From positions 16,770-80,769 of the forward strand of contig NZ_UFQC01000030.1 in assembly GCF_900496975.1 (NCBI RefSeq): DNA of 64,000 bases, given 5' to 3'. A program made the translations under genes and the position numbers. The notes under the pieces were generated by a model. That model was not told the origin of the DNA. It saw only the letters and a program-made list of their open reading frames with translations, and did no database searches. This document shows positions 34,632 to 43,438 of this stretch, piece after piece. This DNA is from Achromobacter veterisilvae. Its GTDB lineage: Bacteria > Pseudomonadota > Gammaproteobacteria > Burkholderiales > Burkholderiaceae_B. Positions within the stretch are counted from its first letter, which is position 1; each line of letters starts with the position of its first letter.

Positions 34632-35864
34632 TCAGATGGCTTGTTCGTTGCGCAGTTCGGCGATGTCCGCGGCCGTCAGCCCCAGCTCGGCCAGGACCTC
34701 GTCCGTATGCTGGCCCAGGGTGGGCGGGCCGTCCTCCAGGCGCAGGTCGGTATTGCGGAAGCGGAACGGGCTGCGCACCTGCGGCATCTCCATGCCGTCC
34801 GGATGGGGGACCGAAAAGCGCATGCCGCGATGGACGACCTGGGGATCCTCTAAGGCGTCGCCGATGGTGTTGATCGGCGCCGACGGCACGCCTTCGCGCT
34901 CCAGCGCCGCCAGCAAGGGCGCCTTGTCGTGCTGGATCAGTTGTTCGTCCAGCCAGGGATCCAGCACCGGCAGGTTGACCACCCGCGCGGCGTTGGTGCT
35001 GAAGCGCTCGTCGGCGGCCATGTCGGGGTGGCCGAGCACGCGGCACAGCTTGGCGAACTGCGAATCCGAGCCGATGGCCATGATGATGCGCCCGTCGCGG
35101 CATTCGTAGACGCGCTGCGGCTGGATGTTGGGATGGCGGTTGCCGCGGCGCGGCGGCACCTTGCCGGTCAACAGGTAGTTCATGGCCTGGTTGGCCAGCA
35201 GCGTCACGCCCACGTCCAGCATGGCCATGTCGATATGCTCGCCCTCGCCGCTCACCTCGCGGCGGGCCAGCGCGGCAAGAATGGCGTTGCTGGCGTACAG
35301 GCCGGTGATGAGGTCGACCATGGGCACGCCGATCTTCATCGGCCCGCCGCCGGGGCGGTCGTCCGATTCGCCGGTGATGCTCATCAGCCCGCTCATGGCC
35401 TGGATCATGAAGTCATAGGCGGGCTGCTGCGCGCGCGGGCCGGTCTGGCCGAATCCCGTGATGGAGCAATAGACCAGCCGCGGGTTCTCGGCCCGCAGTT
35501 GTTCATAGCCCAGGCCCAGCCGGTCCAGCGTGCCGACCTTGAAATTCTCCAGCACGACGTCGGCGTCGCGCGCCATCCTGCGGATGAGCGCCTGCCCGCG
35601 CGGCGATTTCAGGTTGACCGTGACGGACCGCTTCCCGCGATTGCAGATCAGGTAATAGCCCGATTCGTTCGAGCGCGAGCCGTCGCCGCGCTCCAGGAAG
35701 GGCGGCCCCCAGGCGCGCGTGTCGTCGCCGACGCCGGGCTGCTCTATCTTGGTGACGGACGCCCCCAGGTCGGCCAGCGTCTGGCTGGCCCAGGGGCCGG
35801 CCAGGACGCGGCTCAGGTCGAGGACGCGGATGTGGGAAAGCGGGTGGGACTGCTGCGATGCCAT
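34632..35864 (-). CDS. CoA-transferase family III (CaiB/BaiF)
   Basis: This 410-residue family III CoA-transferase has the N-terminal RVLDLSRVLAGPWASQTLAD, GADVTKIE-like GASVTKIEQPGVGDDTR, NRGKRSVTVNLKSPRGQ, the catalytic-Asp region IQAMSGLMSITGESDD and the VDLITGLYASNAIL helix. These enzymes move CoA between carboxylates (often from succinyl-CoA), activating an acid for beta-oxidation-type steps. The ATG at 35864 is preferred over a TTG three codons upstream. It lies between a Bug gene and a crotonase gene in the same operon. Confidence 0.92.
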   Translation of the reverse strand: MASQQSHPLSHIRVLDLSRVLAGPWASQTLADLGASVTKIEQPGVGDDTRAWGPPFLERGDGSRSNESGYYLICNRGKRSVTVNLKSPRGQALIRRMARDADVVLENFKVGTLDRLGLGYEQLRAENPRLVYCSITGFGQTGPRAQQPAYDFMIQAMSGLMSITGESDDRPGGGPMKIGVPMVDLITGLYASNAILAALARREVSGEGEHIDMAMLDVGVTLLANQAMNYLLTGKVPPRRGNRHPNIQPQRVYECRDGRIIMAIGSDSQFAKLCRVLGHPDMAADERFSTNAARVVNLPVLDPWLDEQLIQHDKAPLLAALEREGVPSAPINTIGDALEDPQVVHRGMRFSVPHPDGMEMPQVRSPFRFRNTDLRLEDGPPTLGQHTDEVLAELGLTAADIAELRNEQAI

Positions 35865-35885
35865 GATGCTCAAGACTCCGGGAAA

Positions 35886-36839
35886 CTACTTTTCTGCGAT
35901 GCCGGCCTGGTTGATGACCTCGCGCCAGCGCGCCTGCTCCTTGCGCAGCAGTTCCGCCATTTCCTCGGGCGTATTGGAGATCGCCAGGATGCCCTGTTCG
36001 AGCATCTTTTCCTTCACGCCGGGTTCGGCGATGGTGGCCTGCAAGGCCTTGGCCAGTTGCTGCACGATGGCGTCCGGCGTGGCCTTGGGCACCGAGATGT
36101 AGTTCACCGGCGACGCGTCGTAGCCCGGCAGCGTCCTGGACAGGGGCGGCACGCCGGGCAGGATCGGCACTTCGTCGGGCGTGGTGACGCCCAGCGGGAT
36201 GAGCCGCTTGTCCTTGATGAACCCGGTATAGATGCCCACCGTGTCGATGGCCAGGTCGCCGTTGCCGCCGACCAGGTCCCTGACCGCTTCGCCGGTCCCC
36301 TTGTAGGGAACGTGCTGCAGGCGGATGCCGGCCAGGATCTGCAGCAGCTCGCCGTTCAGGTGGCTGCTGGCGCCGATCCCCGCGCTGACGTAATTGAGTT
36401 CGCCCGGGCGCTTCTTGGCCAGCGCGATCAGTTCCTCCAGGTTCTTCACGCCCAGCTTGGTATTGACCACCAGCACGCTGGGAGCCAGCGACACCTGCGA
36501 GACCGGGCGCAGCTCGTCGGGGTCGTAGGGCATGTTCTTCACCAGGTAGGGCAGCGTCATCTGCTGGCCCGGCGTGGTGTAGAGCAGCGTGTAGCCGTCC
36601 GGGTCGGCGCGGGCCACCGCCGCCGCGCCGATGAGGCCGCCGGCGCCCGCCTTGTTCTCGACGATGACTTGCTGCTTGAGTTTCTTGGACAGGGTTTCGG
36701 CGACCACGCGGGCGGTCAGGTCCGCGCCGCCCCCCGGCGCGAAGGGCACGACCATCCGGATGGGCTTGTCGGGATAGGCCGCCTGGGCCGAGCAGGCCAC
36801 CAGCGCAAGTACGCAGGCGCGTTTGAAGAATCGGATCAT
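35886..36839 (-). CDS. Bug-family tripartite-tricarboxylate-type periplasmic binding protein
   Basis: This 317-residue protein has a signal peptide ending SAQAAYP and the Bug fold: YPDKPIRMVVPFAPGGGADL at the mature start, VIVENKAGAGGLIGAAAVAR, and LNYVSAGIGASSHLNGELL. It would capture a carboxylate in the periplasm. No TctA/TctB membrane subunits are in the window, so it is an orphan Bug, typical of this bacterial group. It lies between the CoA-transferase gene and the LysR gene, suggesting the ligand feeds that pathway. Confidence 0.92.
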   Translation of the reverse strand: MIRFFKRACVLALVACSAQAAYPDKPIRMVVPFAPGGGADLTARVVAETLSKKLKQQVIVENKAGAGGLIGAAAVARADPDGYTLLYTTPGQQMTLPYLVKNMPYDPDELRPVSQVSLAPSVLVVNTKLGVKNLEELIALAKKRPGELNYVSAGIGASSHLNGELLQILAGIRLQHVPYKGTGEAVRDLVGGNGDLAIDTVGIYTGFIKDKRLIPLGVTTPDEVPILPGVPPLSRTLPGYDASPVNYISVPKATPDAIVQQLAKALQATIAEPGVKEKMLEQGILAISNTPEEMAELLRKEQARWREVINQAGIAEK

Positions 36840-36886
36840 TTTTTTGTCTCCTTGCGGCCCGCCGGAGAGGACGGGCCCGTTTGTTT

Positions 36887-37834
36887 TCACGTTGCCTCGG
36901 GCGGCAACGCGTCAAGTTGCGCGAGCGATTCGCTGACGATCTCCCGCAGCAGCGCGGTCACCACTTTCACCGCCTGCGTGGGGCGGTCGGTCAGCATGAG
37001 CGACACGATGCGCACGACCGACGGCTCGACGATCTCGGAAGCCTGCAGCTCGCCGCGCTCGACTTCGGCGGCCACGAAATGCCAGGGAAGCAAGGTGTAG
37101 CCGGACCGCTTGACCACCATCTGCTTCTGGATGAAGCCCGAATCGGCTTCCACCGTCACGCGGATGTCCACGCCGTTGCGCCGGCCCATCTCGTCCAACA
37201 TCATGCGCACCGAGGACGGCTTGCGCGACAACACCAGCGGCAGCCCGTCCAGCCTGGAGAACGGCACCTGGCGCGCGGCGGTGATGCGGTCGCCGGGCGG
37301 GCCGATCAGATAGGACGGCAGCCGCAGCAGCACGTCTTCGTCGCTGCCCAGCGCGTCGTGGCTGCGGTAGGGCAGGCCGATGTCGATCTCGCGGCGCTGG
37401 AGCCAGCTTTCGATCTGCCCCGCGGCGCTTTCGACGATCTGCACGTGGATGGCCGGATACTCGCGCTGCAGCCTCAAGAGCAAGGGCACGATCAGCGCAT
37501 TGCTCAACGACGGCAGCGTGCCGATGCGGACCGTTCCCGAGACCCGGCCGTGGGCGGCGGCGATGACGTCGTTCAGGTCGCTGGCGCTGGCCAGCACCTG
37601 CTCGACCACCGGCTGCACCTGCTTGCCCAGTTCGGTCAGGCCGACGCCGCGCCCATTGCGCGTGAAGAGATAGCCGCCGCACTGCTTTTCCAGCATCGAC
37701 AGGTAGCGGCTGATGGCGGGCTGGCTCACGCCCAGGTCGATCGCCACCTTGGTGATGCTGCCGCTGCGCGCCACCAGCGAAAAGATCCTCAGGGCGCGCA
37801 GATCCCAGTCCGGGGCTTCGCTCGGTTTTGCCAT
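36887..37834 (-). CDS. LysR-family transcriptional regulator
   Basis: This 315-residue protein has a winged HTH at residues 10-65 (WDLRALRIFSLVARSGSITK, then LGVSQPAISRYLSMLE) and a typical effector domain. Unusually, it lies inside the operon it probably regulates, 4 bp after one Bug gene and 47 bp before another. The dyad at 38835-38931 in the divergent promoter is a candidate site. Confidence 0.92.
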   Translation of the reverse strand: MAKPSEAPDWDLRALRIFSLVARSGSITKVAIDLGVSQPAISRYLSMLEKQCGGYLFTRNGRGVGLTELGKQVQPVVEQVLASASDLNDVIAAAHGRVSGTVRIGTLPSLSNALIVPLLLRLQREYPAIHVQIVESAAGQIESWLQRREIDIGLPYRSHDALGSDEDVLLRLPSYLIGPPGDRITAARQVPFSRLDGLPLVLSRKPSSVRMMLDEMGRRNGVDIRVTVEADSGFIQKQMVVKRSGYTLLPWHFVAAEVERGELQASEIVEPSVVRIVSLMLTDRPTQAVKVVTALLREIVSESLAQLDALPPEAT

Positions 37835-37838
37835 GGGT

Positions 37839-38792
37839 CTACTGGGCCGAGAGATTCTCGGCGGCGATGATGGCGCTCCAGCGCGCCACCTCGCTGTCGA
37901 AAAAGCGCTGGAAAGCGGCCTGGTCGCGGAAGACGGCTATGGCCCCCATTTCCCGGGCCCGCTGCTGCACGATGGGCTCGTCGATCACCGCGCGCAGCCG
38001 CTTCTGCAAGGCCTGCACGCCCTCTTTCGAGGTGCCCGACGCCACGAAGATTCCCCACCAGCTCGACGCGTACACGTCGCGCACGCCCAGTTCGTCCAGG
38101 GTGGGAAGGTCGGGCGCCTGCTCCAGGCGTTCCGGCGCGGCCACCGCCAGCGCGCGGATGCGGCCGGCCTTGACGTGCGTCATGGCCTGCAGCGTGTCGA
38201 AATAGGCGTCGACCTGTCCGCCCAGCAGATCGTTGATGGCCGCCGACGTGCCGCGATAGGCGACATGGGTGACCTGCAGGCCGAGTTCGCGGGCGAACAG
38301 CGCCGCGGCCAGGTTGGGGCTGGACCCCACGCCGGAATTCGCGAAGGACAGGCCGCGCGGGGACTTGCGCGCGTAATCGATCAACTGGCGCACGTCGGTC
38401 GCCAGGTCGGCCCGCACGTAAAGGATGAGCGGACTGACGGCAACCTGCGCCACCGGCACGATGTCGCGCGGGTCGTAGGGCAAGGCCTTGATCATGGCCG
38501 GGTTGGTGGCCGTGCCGACGCTGCCCAGCAGCAGCGTGCGGCCGTCCGGCGGGCTCTTCGCGACATGGGACGTGCCGATGGCCGCGCCGCCGCCCGGGCG
38601 GTTGTCGACCAGGATGGGCGCGCCCTGCGCAGCCGCCAGGCGTTCGGCGAGCACGCGCCCGTACAGGTCCGTGACGCCCCCCACGGCATAGGGCACGACG
38701 ATACGCTCCACCGGAGCTTCCGCCGCCACCGACGCCGCCGCCACGCTGGTGGCGGCCAGGCACAACGCCAGCCGGGCAATTGCTGCACGCAT
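37839..38792 (-). CDS. Bug-family periplasmic binding protein
   Basis: This 317-residue protein has a signal peptide (about 1-25, AAEAPVERI at the mature start). The Bug signatures are IVVPYAVGGVTDLYGRVLAE, ILVDNRPGGGAAIGTSHVAK and LSFANSGVGSSPNLAAALFA. It is the first gene of the minus-strand operon and divergent from the double-length acyl-CoA dehydrogenase. It differs clearly from the Bug protein two genes downstream, so the pair may bind different acids. Confidence 0.92.
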   Translation of the reverse strand: MRAAIARLALCLAATSVAAASVAAEAPVERIVVPYAVGGVTDLYGRVLAERLAAAQGAPILVDNRPGGGAAIGTSHVAKSPPDGRTLLLGSVGTATNPAMIKALPYDPRDIVPVAQVAVSPLILYVRADLATDVRQLIDYARKSPRGLSFANSGVGSSPNLAAALFARELGLQVTHVAYRGTSAAINDLLGGQVDAYFDTLQAMTHVKAGRIRALAVAAPERLEQAPDLPTLDELGVRDVYASSWWGIFVASGTSKEGVQALQKRLRAVIDEPIVQQRAREMGAIAVFRDQAAFQRFFDSEVARWSAIIAAENLSAQ

Positions 38793-38834
38793 TTCTTGTC
38801 TCCTCGCCGTTCAGGCTTGTCTGGATTGATACGG

Positions 38835-38931
38835 AATTCTAGGGAGGATCGCGCCGCCTCATCACACGGCTTTTGTAATAGCTGCTCTCAACGCTGCCTT
38901 ATGAATCGCCCGCCGGCCCGAACCTAGAATT
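38835..38931. promoter_or_regulatory. Widely spaced dyad in divergent promoter
   Basis: AATTCTAGG (38835-38843) and its exact reverse complement CCTAGAATT (38923-38931) lie 79 bp apart in the 180-bp region between a Bug gene and the acyl-CoA dehydrogenase gene. The arrangement would suit a tetrameric, DNA-bending regulator such as the LysR at 36887-37834. A chance match cannot be excluded. Confidence 0.35.
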
Positions 38932-38972
38932 TGGCATTCCCATTCCAGGCCACGACGCCACGCTGAAGGACC

Positions 38973-41297
38973 ATGATGACGGCACTCGATTCTTTTTCGC
39001 TCTTCGGCCCCCTGCCCCGGCACGCCGAATTCATGGAGGCGGCAAGCGGCATACTGGCCCAGGTTTCGCCCTTGACGAGATTGCGCGCGCTGCGCGGCGC
39101 CAGCCCCGGCTGGGAGCCCGGCGCCTGGCGCGCCCTGGCCGAAGCCGGCTGGACTTCGGTGACGGTGCCCGAAGCCCAGGGCGGCCTGGGGCTGGAGATC
39201 GACGTGCTGGGCGCGATCGCCACCGCCGTGGGCGAATCGCCCTTGCCGGAGCCCTATCTGGGCGGCGCCATGGCCACGCTGGTGCTGCCGGCCTTCGCCG
39301 GCCATCCGCTGGCGGCGGAACTGCTGCGCGATGCCATCGCCGGCTCGACCGTGGCGGGCCTGGCCTGGCAGGAGAATCCCGGGGAACTCATTCCCACCTC
39401 GGTCTCCACCTCGGTCGATTGCACCGGCGACCGCATGCACCTGGTCGGCACCAAGCGCTGGGTGGCGCCGGCCGGCGCGACGGGCTGGCTGGTCCATGCC
39501 CGCCTGGGCGAATCCCCCACCCTGGTCTGGGTGCAGCCCGACGACCCCGGCGTCACCGTGGAAACGGAATCCCGGGTGGACGGCAGCATGCTGTGCACCC
39601 TGCACCTGGACGCGCACCTGCCCGCCTCCCGCATGATCGCGGAAGGCAACGAGGTGGATGCGGTCTGCCAGCAGGCCCTGGAGTTCACGCGGCTGCTCCA
39701 GTGCAGCGAGCTTCTCGGCATCGCGCGGCGCGTGTTCTGCCTCACGCTGGACTACCTCAAGACCCGCGTGCAGTTCGGCCGCGCGATCGGCGCGAACCAG
39801 GCCTTGCAGCACCGCATGGTGGACGCCTACGTCGGCGTGATGGTCTGCGGCGCGCTGCTGGCCGACAGCTATCGCGAGGTGCGCGACGACCCCGCTTCCC
39901 TGCCGCGCGTGGCGGCGCTGGCCAAGGCCCGGATCGCCGAGCGCGTCATCGGCCTGTGCCGCGAGGCCGTGCAGTTGCACGGCGCCATCGGCTACACCGA
40001 CGAGTACGACGTGGGCCTGTATCTGAAGCGGGCCCTGCACGCGGCCTCCTGGCTGGGCAGCCCGCGCAACCTGCAGGCCCGCTACCTGGCCTTGCGCCAC
40101 CCGGACGGCGAGGCCGCCCTGGCCGACGGCCAGGCCGCCTCGGGCGACGACTACGACGCCATGAGCGACGAAGGCTTCCGCCTGATGGTGCGCGGCTTCC
40201 TGCGCGCCCATTACCCGCAGCACCTGCGCCACGTGCCGCGCCGGCTGCGGCTGCGCGAAGTCCGCGACTGGTACCAGACCCTGTCCCGCAAGGGCTGGCT
40301 GGCGCCGGCCTGGCCGCGCGAGCACGGCGGCATGGCGCTGTCGCCGGCCAAGCTGCTGGTCTTCTTCGAAGAGATGGAAGGCTGGGGCGCCGCCCGCCTG
40401 CCCGACCAGGGGATCATCAACCTCGGCCCGGTGCTGATCCAGCACGGCACGCCGGAACAGAAGGCGCGCTACCTGCCGCGCATCCTCTCGGGCGAGGACA
40501 TCTGGTGCCAGGGCTACTCCGAGCCCAACGCCGGTTCGGACCTGGCCTCGCTGCGCACCGAGGCCCGCCTTGAAGGCGACCGCTACATCGTCAACGGCCA
40601 GAAGATCTGGACCACGCTGGCGCACGACGCCACCCATATCTTCGCCCTGGTGCGCACCGACAAGACCGTCAAGCCGCAGGCCGGCATCAGCTTCCTGCTG
40701 ATCGACCTGAAGACGCCGGGCGTGACCATCCGGCCCATTACCAATATCGTCGACGAACAGGAGTTCTGCGAAGTCTTCTTCGAGGACGTGAGCGTGCCGG
40801 CGGGCAACCTGGTCGGCGAACTCAACATGGGCTGGACCATCGCCAAGGATCTGCTCGGCTACGAACGCATTTTCGCGGGCAGCCCGCAGCAGTCGCGCCA
40901 GGCGCTGCACCACCTGGAGCAACTGGCCGAAAGCCAGTCCCTGTTCGAACAGCCGGAGTTCTGCCAGACCTACGCGCAACTGCTCGGCGCGGTGCGCGAG
41001 CTGGAAGCGTTCTACGGTCTCTACGCCGACATCGTGCGCCGCGGCGGCCTGCTGCCGCCGTCGGTGTCCGGGCTGAAGATCCTGGCCACGGAAACCTATG
41101 TGCGCATCGCGCGCGAAATCGTGCGCTGGGCCGACGAAGCCGGCGGGACCTGGACCGGCATTCCCATGACGGACGGCACCTCGCTGGTTCCATGCGCCCC
41201 ATTCCTGCAATCGCTGGTCACCACCATTTATGGCGGATCCAACGAAATCCAGCGCAATATCGTGGCCAAGGCCGTATTGGGCCTGCCCAACCGATAG
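38973..41297 (+). CDS. Double-length (two-domain) acyl-CoA dehydrogenase
   Basis: This 774-residue protein is made of two consecutive acyl-CoA dehydrogenase modules. Residues about 1-365 form the first, with degenerate N-terminal parts but a clear C-domain (YLKTRVQFGRAIGANQALQH, AVQLHGAIGYTDEYDVGLYL). Residues about 390-774 form a complete second module (CQGYSEPNAGSDLASLRTEA, VNGQKIWTTLAHDATHIFAL, IYGGSNEIQRNIVAKAVLGL). The usual FadE monomer is about 380-400 residues. It likely oxidises an acyl-CoA made by the neighbouring CoA-transferases. It is followed 18 bp later by a quinone oxidoreductase gene. Confidence 0.9.
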   Translation: MMTALDSFSLFGPLPRHAEFMEAASGILAQVSPLTRLRALRGASPGWEPGAWRALAEAGWTSVTVPEAQGGLGLEIDVLGAIATAVGESPLPEPYLGGAMATLVLPAFAGHPLAAELLRDAIAGSTVAGLAWQENPGELIPTSVSTSVDCTGDRMHLVGTKRWVAPAGATGWLVHARLGESPTLVWVQPDDPGVTVETESRVDGSMLCTLHLDAHLPASRMIAEGNEVDAVCQQALEFTRLLQCSELLGIARRVFCLTLDYLKTRVQFGRAIGANQALQHRMVDAYVGVMVCGALLADSYREVRDDPASLPRVAALAKARIAERVIGLCREAVQLHGAIGYTDEYDVGLYLKRALHAASWLGSPRNLQARYLALRHPDGEAALADGQAASGDDYDAMSDEGFRLMVRGFLRAHYPQHLRHVPRRLRLREVRDWYQTLSRKGWLAPAWPREHGGMALSPAKLLVFFEEMEGWGAARLPDQGIINLGPVLIQHGTPEQKARYLPRILSGEDIWCQGYSEPNAGSDLASLRTEARLEGDRYIVNGQKIWTTLAHDATHIFALVRTDKTVKPQAGISFLLIDLKTPGVTIRPITNIVDEQEFCEVFFEDVSVPAGNLVGELNMGWTIAKDLLGYERIFAGSPQQSRQALHHLEQLAESQSLFEQPEFCQTYAQLLGAVRELEAFYGLYADIVRRGGLLPPSVSGLKILATETYVRIAREIVRWADEAGGTWTGIPMTDGTSLVPCAPFLQSLVTTIYGGSNEIQRNIVAKAVLGLPNR

Positions 41298-41315
41298 ACA
41301 CATGAGGAGACCGGG

Positions 41316-42302
41316 ATGAAGGCTGCCTACTATGAAACGCGAGGCGCGGCGAGCGAAGTACTGCGCCTGGGCGAGATGCCGGAGGAAGCCCCCGGGCCCG
41401 GCATGGTGCGCGTGCGGGTCGCGGCGTCCGGCGTCAACCCGTCCGACGTCAAGACGCGCGGCGGCACGGGAGCGCGGCCCAACCCCTGGCCGCGCACTAT
41501 CCCGCACCAGGACGGCGCCGGCACCATCGACCTGCTGGGCGAAGGCGTGGACCCGGCCCGCCTGGGCCAGCGGGTCTGGCTATACGAATGCCAGCTCGAC
41601 CGCCCCTGCGGCACCGCCGTGCAATGGGTCACGGTGCCCCAGCATCTCGCCGTTACCCTGCCAGACGACGTGCCCTTCGGCGTCGGCGCGGCGCTGGGCG
41701 TGCCCGCCCTGACGGCCTGGCATGCCTGCGAACGGATCGACGCCGGCACCGGACGCTGCGTGCTGGTGCATGGCGCGGTGGGCGCCGTGGGCTTCTATGC
41801 CGCGCAGATGGCGCGCCTGCGCGGCGCCCGCGTGCTGGCCAGCGTGTCGAACGCCGAACAGGCGCGGACCGCCGCCGCGGCCGGCATCGAGACCGTGCCG
41901 CGCGGGCAGGATCTGCCCTCGGCCGCCCGGCAGTGGCTGGCGCGGCAGGGCCGCGAGGACTTCGACGCCTTCATCGACCTGGACTTCGCCGGCAACCTGC
42001 AAAGCAATCTGGCGCTGGCGGCCAACGGCGCGCATATCGCCGCCTACGCGTCGGACACCGAGCTGCGGCCCGCGATCCCAGTCCGGGACCTGATGCGCCG
42101 CAATCTTCAACTGTCGTTCCTGCTCGTGTACACCATGCCGGCCGCGCTCAAGCAGCGCGCGGTCGAGCAACTGGGCAACTGGCTGGCGGCCGGCGCGCTG
42201 CACCATCCCGCGATCCATCCCTACGCGCTGGACGACATCGCCAGCGCCCACGAAGCCGTCGAGACCCGCAGGCATACCGGCAAGGTCGTGGTCCTGCCCT
42301 GA
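41316..42302 (+). CDS. Zinc-independent NADPH:quinone oxidoreductase family protein (MDR)
   Basis: This 328-residue medium-chain dehydrogenase/reductase of the quinone-oxidoreductase branch has the GroES-like N-terminus (VRVAASGVNPSDVKTRGG), a nucleotide-binding segment VLVHGAVGAVGFYAAQMARL near residue 148, and no structural-zinc Cys cluster. It probably reduces an enone or quinone, possibly an acryloyl/enoyl-CoA-type intermediate, and is co-transcribed with the double acyl-CoA dehydrogenase. The substrate is undetermined. Confidence 0.9.
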   Translation: MKAAYYETRGAASEVLRLGEMPEEAPGPGMVRVRVAASGVNPSDVKTRGGTGARPNPWPRTIPHQDGAGTIDLLGEGVDPARLGQRVWLYECQLDRPCGTAVQWVTVPQHLAVTLPDDVPFGVGAALGVPALTAWHACERIDAGTGRCVLVHGAVGAVGFYAAQMARLRGARVLASVSNAEQARTAAAAGIETVPRGQDLPSAARQWLARQGREDFDAFIDLDFAGNLQSNLALAANGAHIAAYASDTELRPAIPVRDLMRRNLQLSFLLVYTMPAALKQRAVEQLGNWLAAGALHHPAIHPYALDDIASAHEAVETRRHTGKVVVLP

Positions 42303-42351
42303 CACCCCGCGATTCCCGGCCTCCCCGGATTTTCCGCGCCGCACCATAACA

Positions 42352-42398
42352 ATATACGTACATAGACACCTACAGGTGCTATGTTTATGTACGTATAT
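42352..42398. promoter_or_regulatory. Nested palindromic operator upstream of Bug gene
   Basis: Outer arms ATATACGTACAT (42352-42363) and ATGTACGTATAT (42387-42398) are exact reverse complements. Between them lies CACCT-AC-AGGTG (42367-42378) flanked by CATAG and CTATG. The outer arms carry the core of the sites at 50589-50637 next to the UTRA-GntR gene, so that protein is the likely ligand. The element is 40 bp upstream of the Bug start. Confidence 0.7.
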
Positions 42399-42437
42399 AA
42401 AAAGAACGGCATTGAAAACCACCAGAGGAGACTGAGC

Positions 42438-43400
42438 ATGCGCGGATTGATTGCAGGATTGCTGCTGAGCGCCGGCCTCGGAATGGGGGCCGCGCAGGCC
42501 GCCTATCCGGAACGCGCCGTGAAGATCATCGTGCCGTACCCGGCCGGACAGACCACGGACGTGATCGCCCGCGCGATCGGCCAGGAGCTGGGCGATGCCA
42601 TGGGGCAATCCTTTTTCGTCGACAACCGCGGCGGCGCCGGCGGCATCATCGGCATGGAGGCGGGCAAGCGCTCCGAGGCCGACGGCTACACGCTGCTGAT
42701 GACGGCCAGCGGCCCCGTCGCCATCAATCCGGGGCTCTACAGCAAGCTGCCCTACAACGTCGAGAAGGACTACGAGCCGATCGCCCTGGTGGCCATGGTG
42801 CCGCTCTTCCTGGTGGTGCGCGCCGACTTCCCGGCCAACAATGTGCGCGAGCTGGAAGCGTACGTGAAGCAGCGCCCGGGCCAGCTCAATTACGGCTCGG
42901 GCGGCAGCGGCCTGACCAATCACCTGGCCATGGAGATGTTCAAGAGCCAGGCCGGCCTCGAACTCACCCACGTTCCCTACCGCGGCGCGGCGGCCGCGCT
43001 CACCGGCCTGATCGGCGGCGACGTGGCCATGATGTTCGAGGCGGGACCGGCCATCATGCCGCACGTGCAGTCCGGCGTGCTCAAGGTGCTGGCCGTGGGC
43101 GGCCGCGAACCCGCGCGCGCCTTTCCCCAGGCCAGGCCCGTGTCGGCCGAAGGCGTGCCGGGCTACGAGGCGCAGGCCTGGATCGCGCTGCTGGCCCCGG
43201 CGGGCACGCCCAAGCCCATAATCGACCAGCTCAACGCCGTCGTGCGCAAGGCCCTGAGCCGCCCCGAACTGCAAGAGAAGCTCGCCGTGCTGGGCGCGGA
43301 AACCGTGTCGTACAGCCCCGCCGACACGCGCCAGTTCATCTCGCGCGAGATCGCCGTCTGGGGCCAGGCGGTCAAGACCTCCAACGCCCGGGTCGACTGA
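42438..43400 (+). CDS. Bug-family periplasmic binding protein (paralogue of 51530-52492)
   Basis: This 320-residue protein has a signal peptide ending AAQAAYP. Bug signatures are VKIIVPYPAGQTTDVIARAI, DNRGGAGGIIGMEAGKRSEA and LNYGSGGSGLTNHLAMEMFK. By eye it is about 70% identical along its whole length to the Bug protein at 51530-52492, and its promoter region carries the same GntR-type palindromes. It is convergent with the acyl-CoA synthetase operon. The ligand is presumably the acid degraded by that operon. Confidence 0.93.
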   Translation: MRGLIAGLLLSAGLGMGAAQAAYPERAVKIIVPYPAGQTTDVIARAIGQELGDAMGQSFFVDNRGGAGGIIGMEAGKRSEADGYTLLMTASGPVAINPGLYSKLPYNVEKDYEPIALVAMVPLFLVVRADFPANNVRELEAYVKQRPGQLNYGSGGSGLTNHLAMEMFKSQAGLELTHVPYRGAAAALTGLIGGDVAMMFEAGPAIMPHVQSGVLKVLAVGGREPARAFPQARPVSAEGVPGYEAQAWIALLAPAGTPKPIIDQLNAVVRKALSRPELQEKLAVLGAETVSYSPADTRQFISREIAVWGQAVKTSNARVD

Positions 43401-43424
43401 GGGGCGCCAGCTCGCGGGCGCCCC
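43401..43424. terminator. GC-rich hairpin between convergent genes
   Basis: GGGGCGCC-N7-GGGCGCCCC begins directly after the Bug stop and lies in the 38 bp between convergent genes. It lacks a T-run on either side, so it is at most a weak or Rho-assisted terminator. Confidence 0.4.
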
Positions 43425-43438
43425 GGCGCCCGCCGCCT

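Noticed and set aside
38862..41507. 881-codon minus-strand open frame
   Set aside because: It is antisense to the double-length acyl-CoA dehydrogenase, which has clear motifs throughout.
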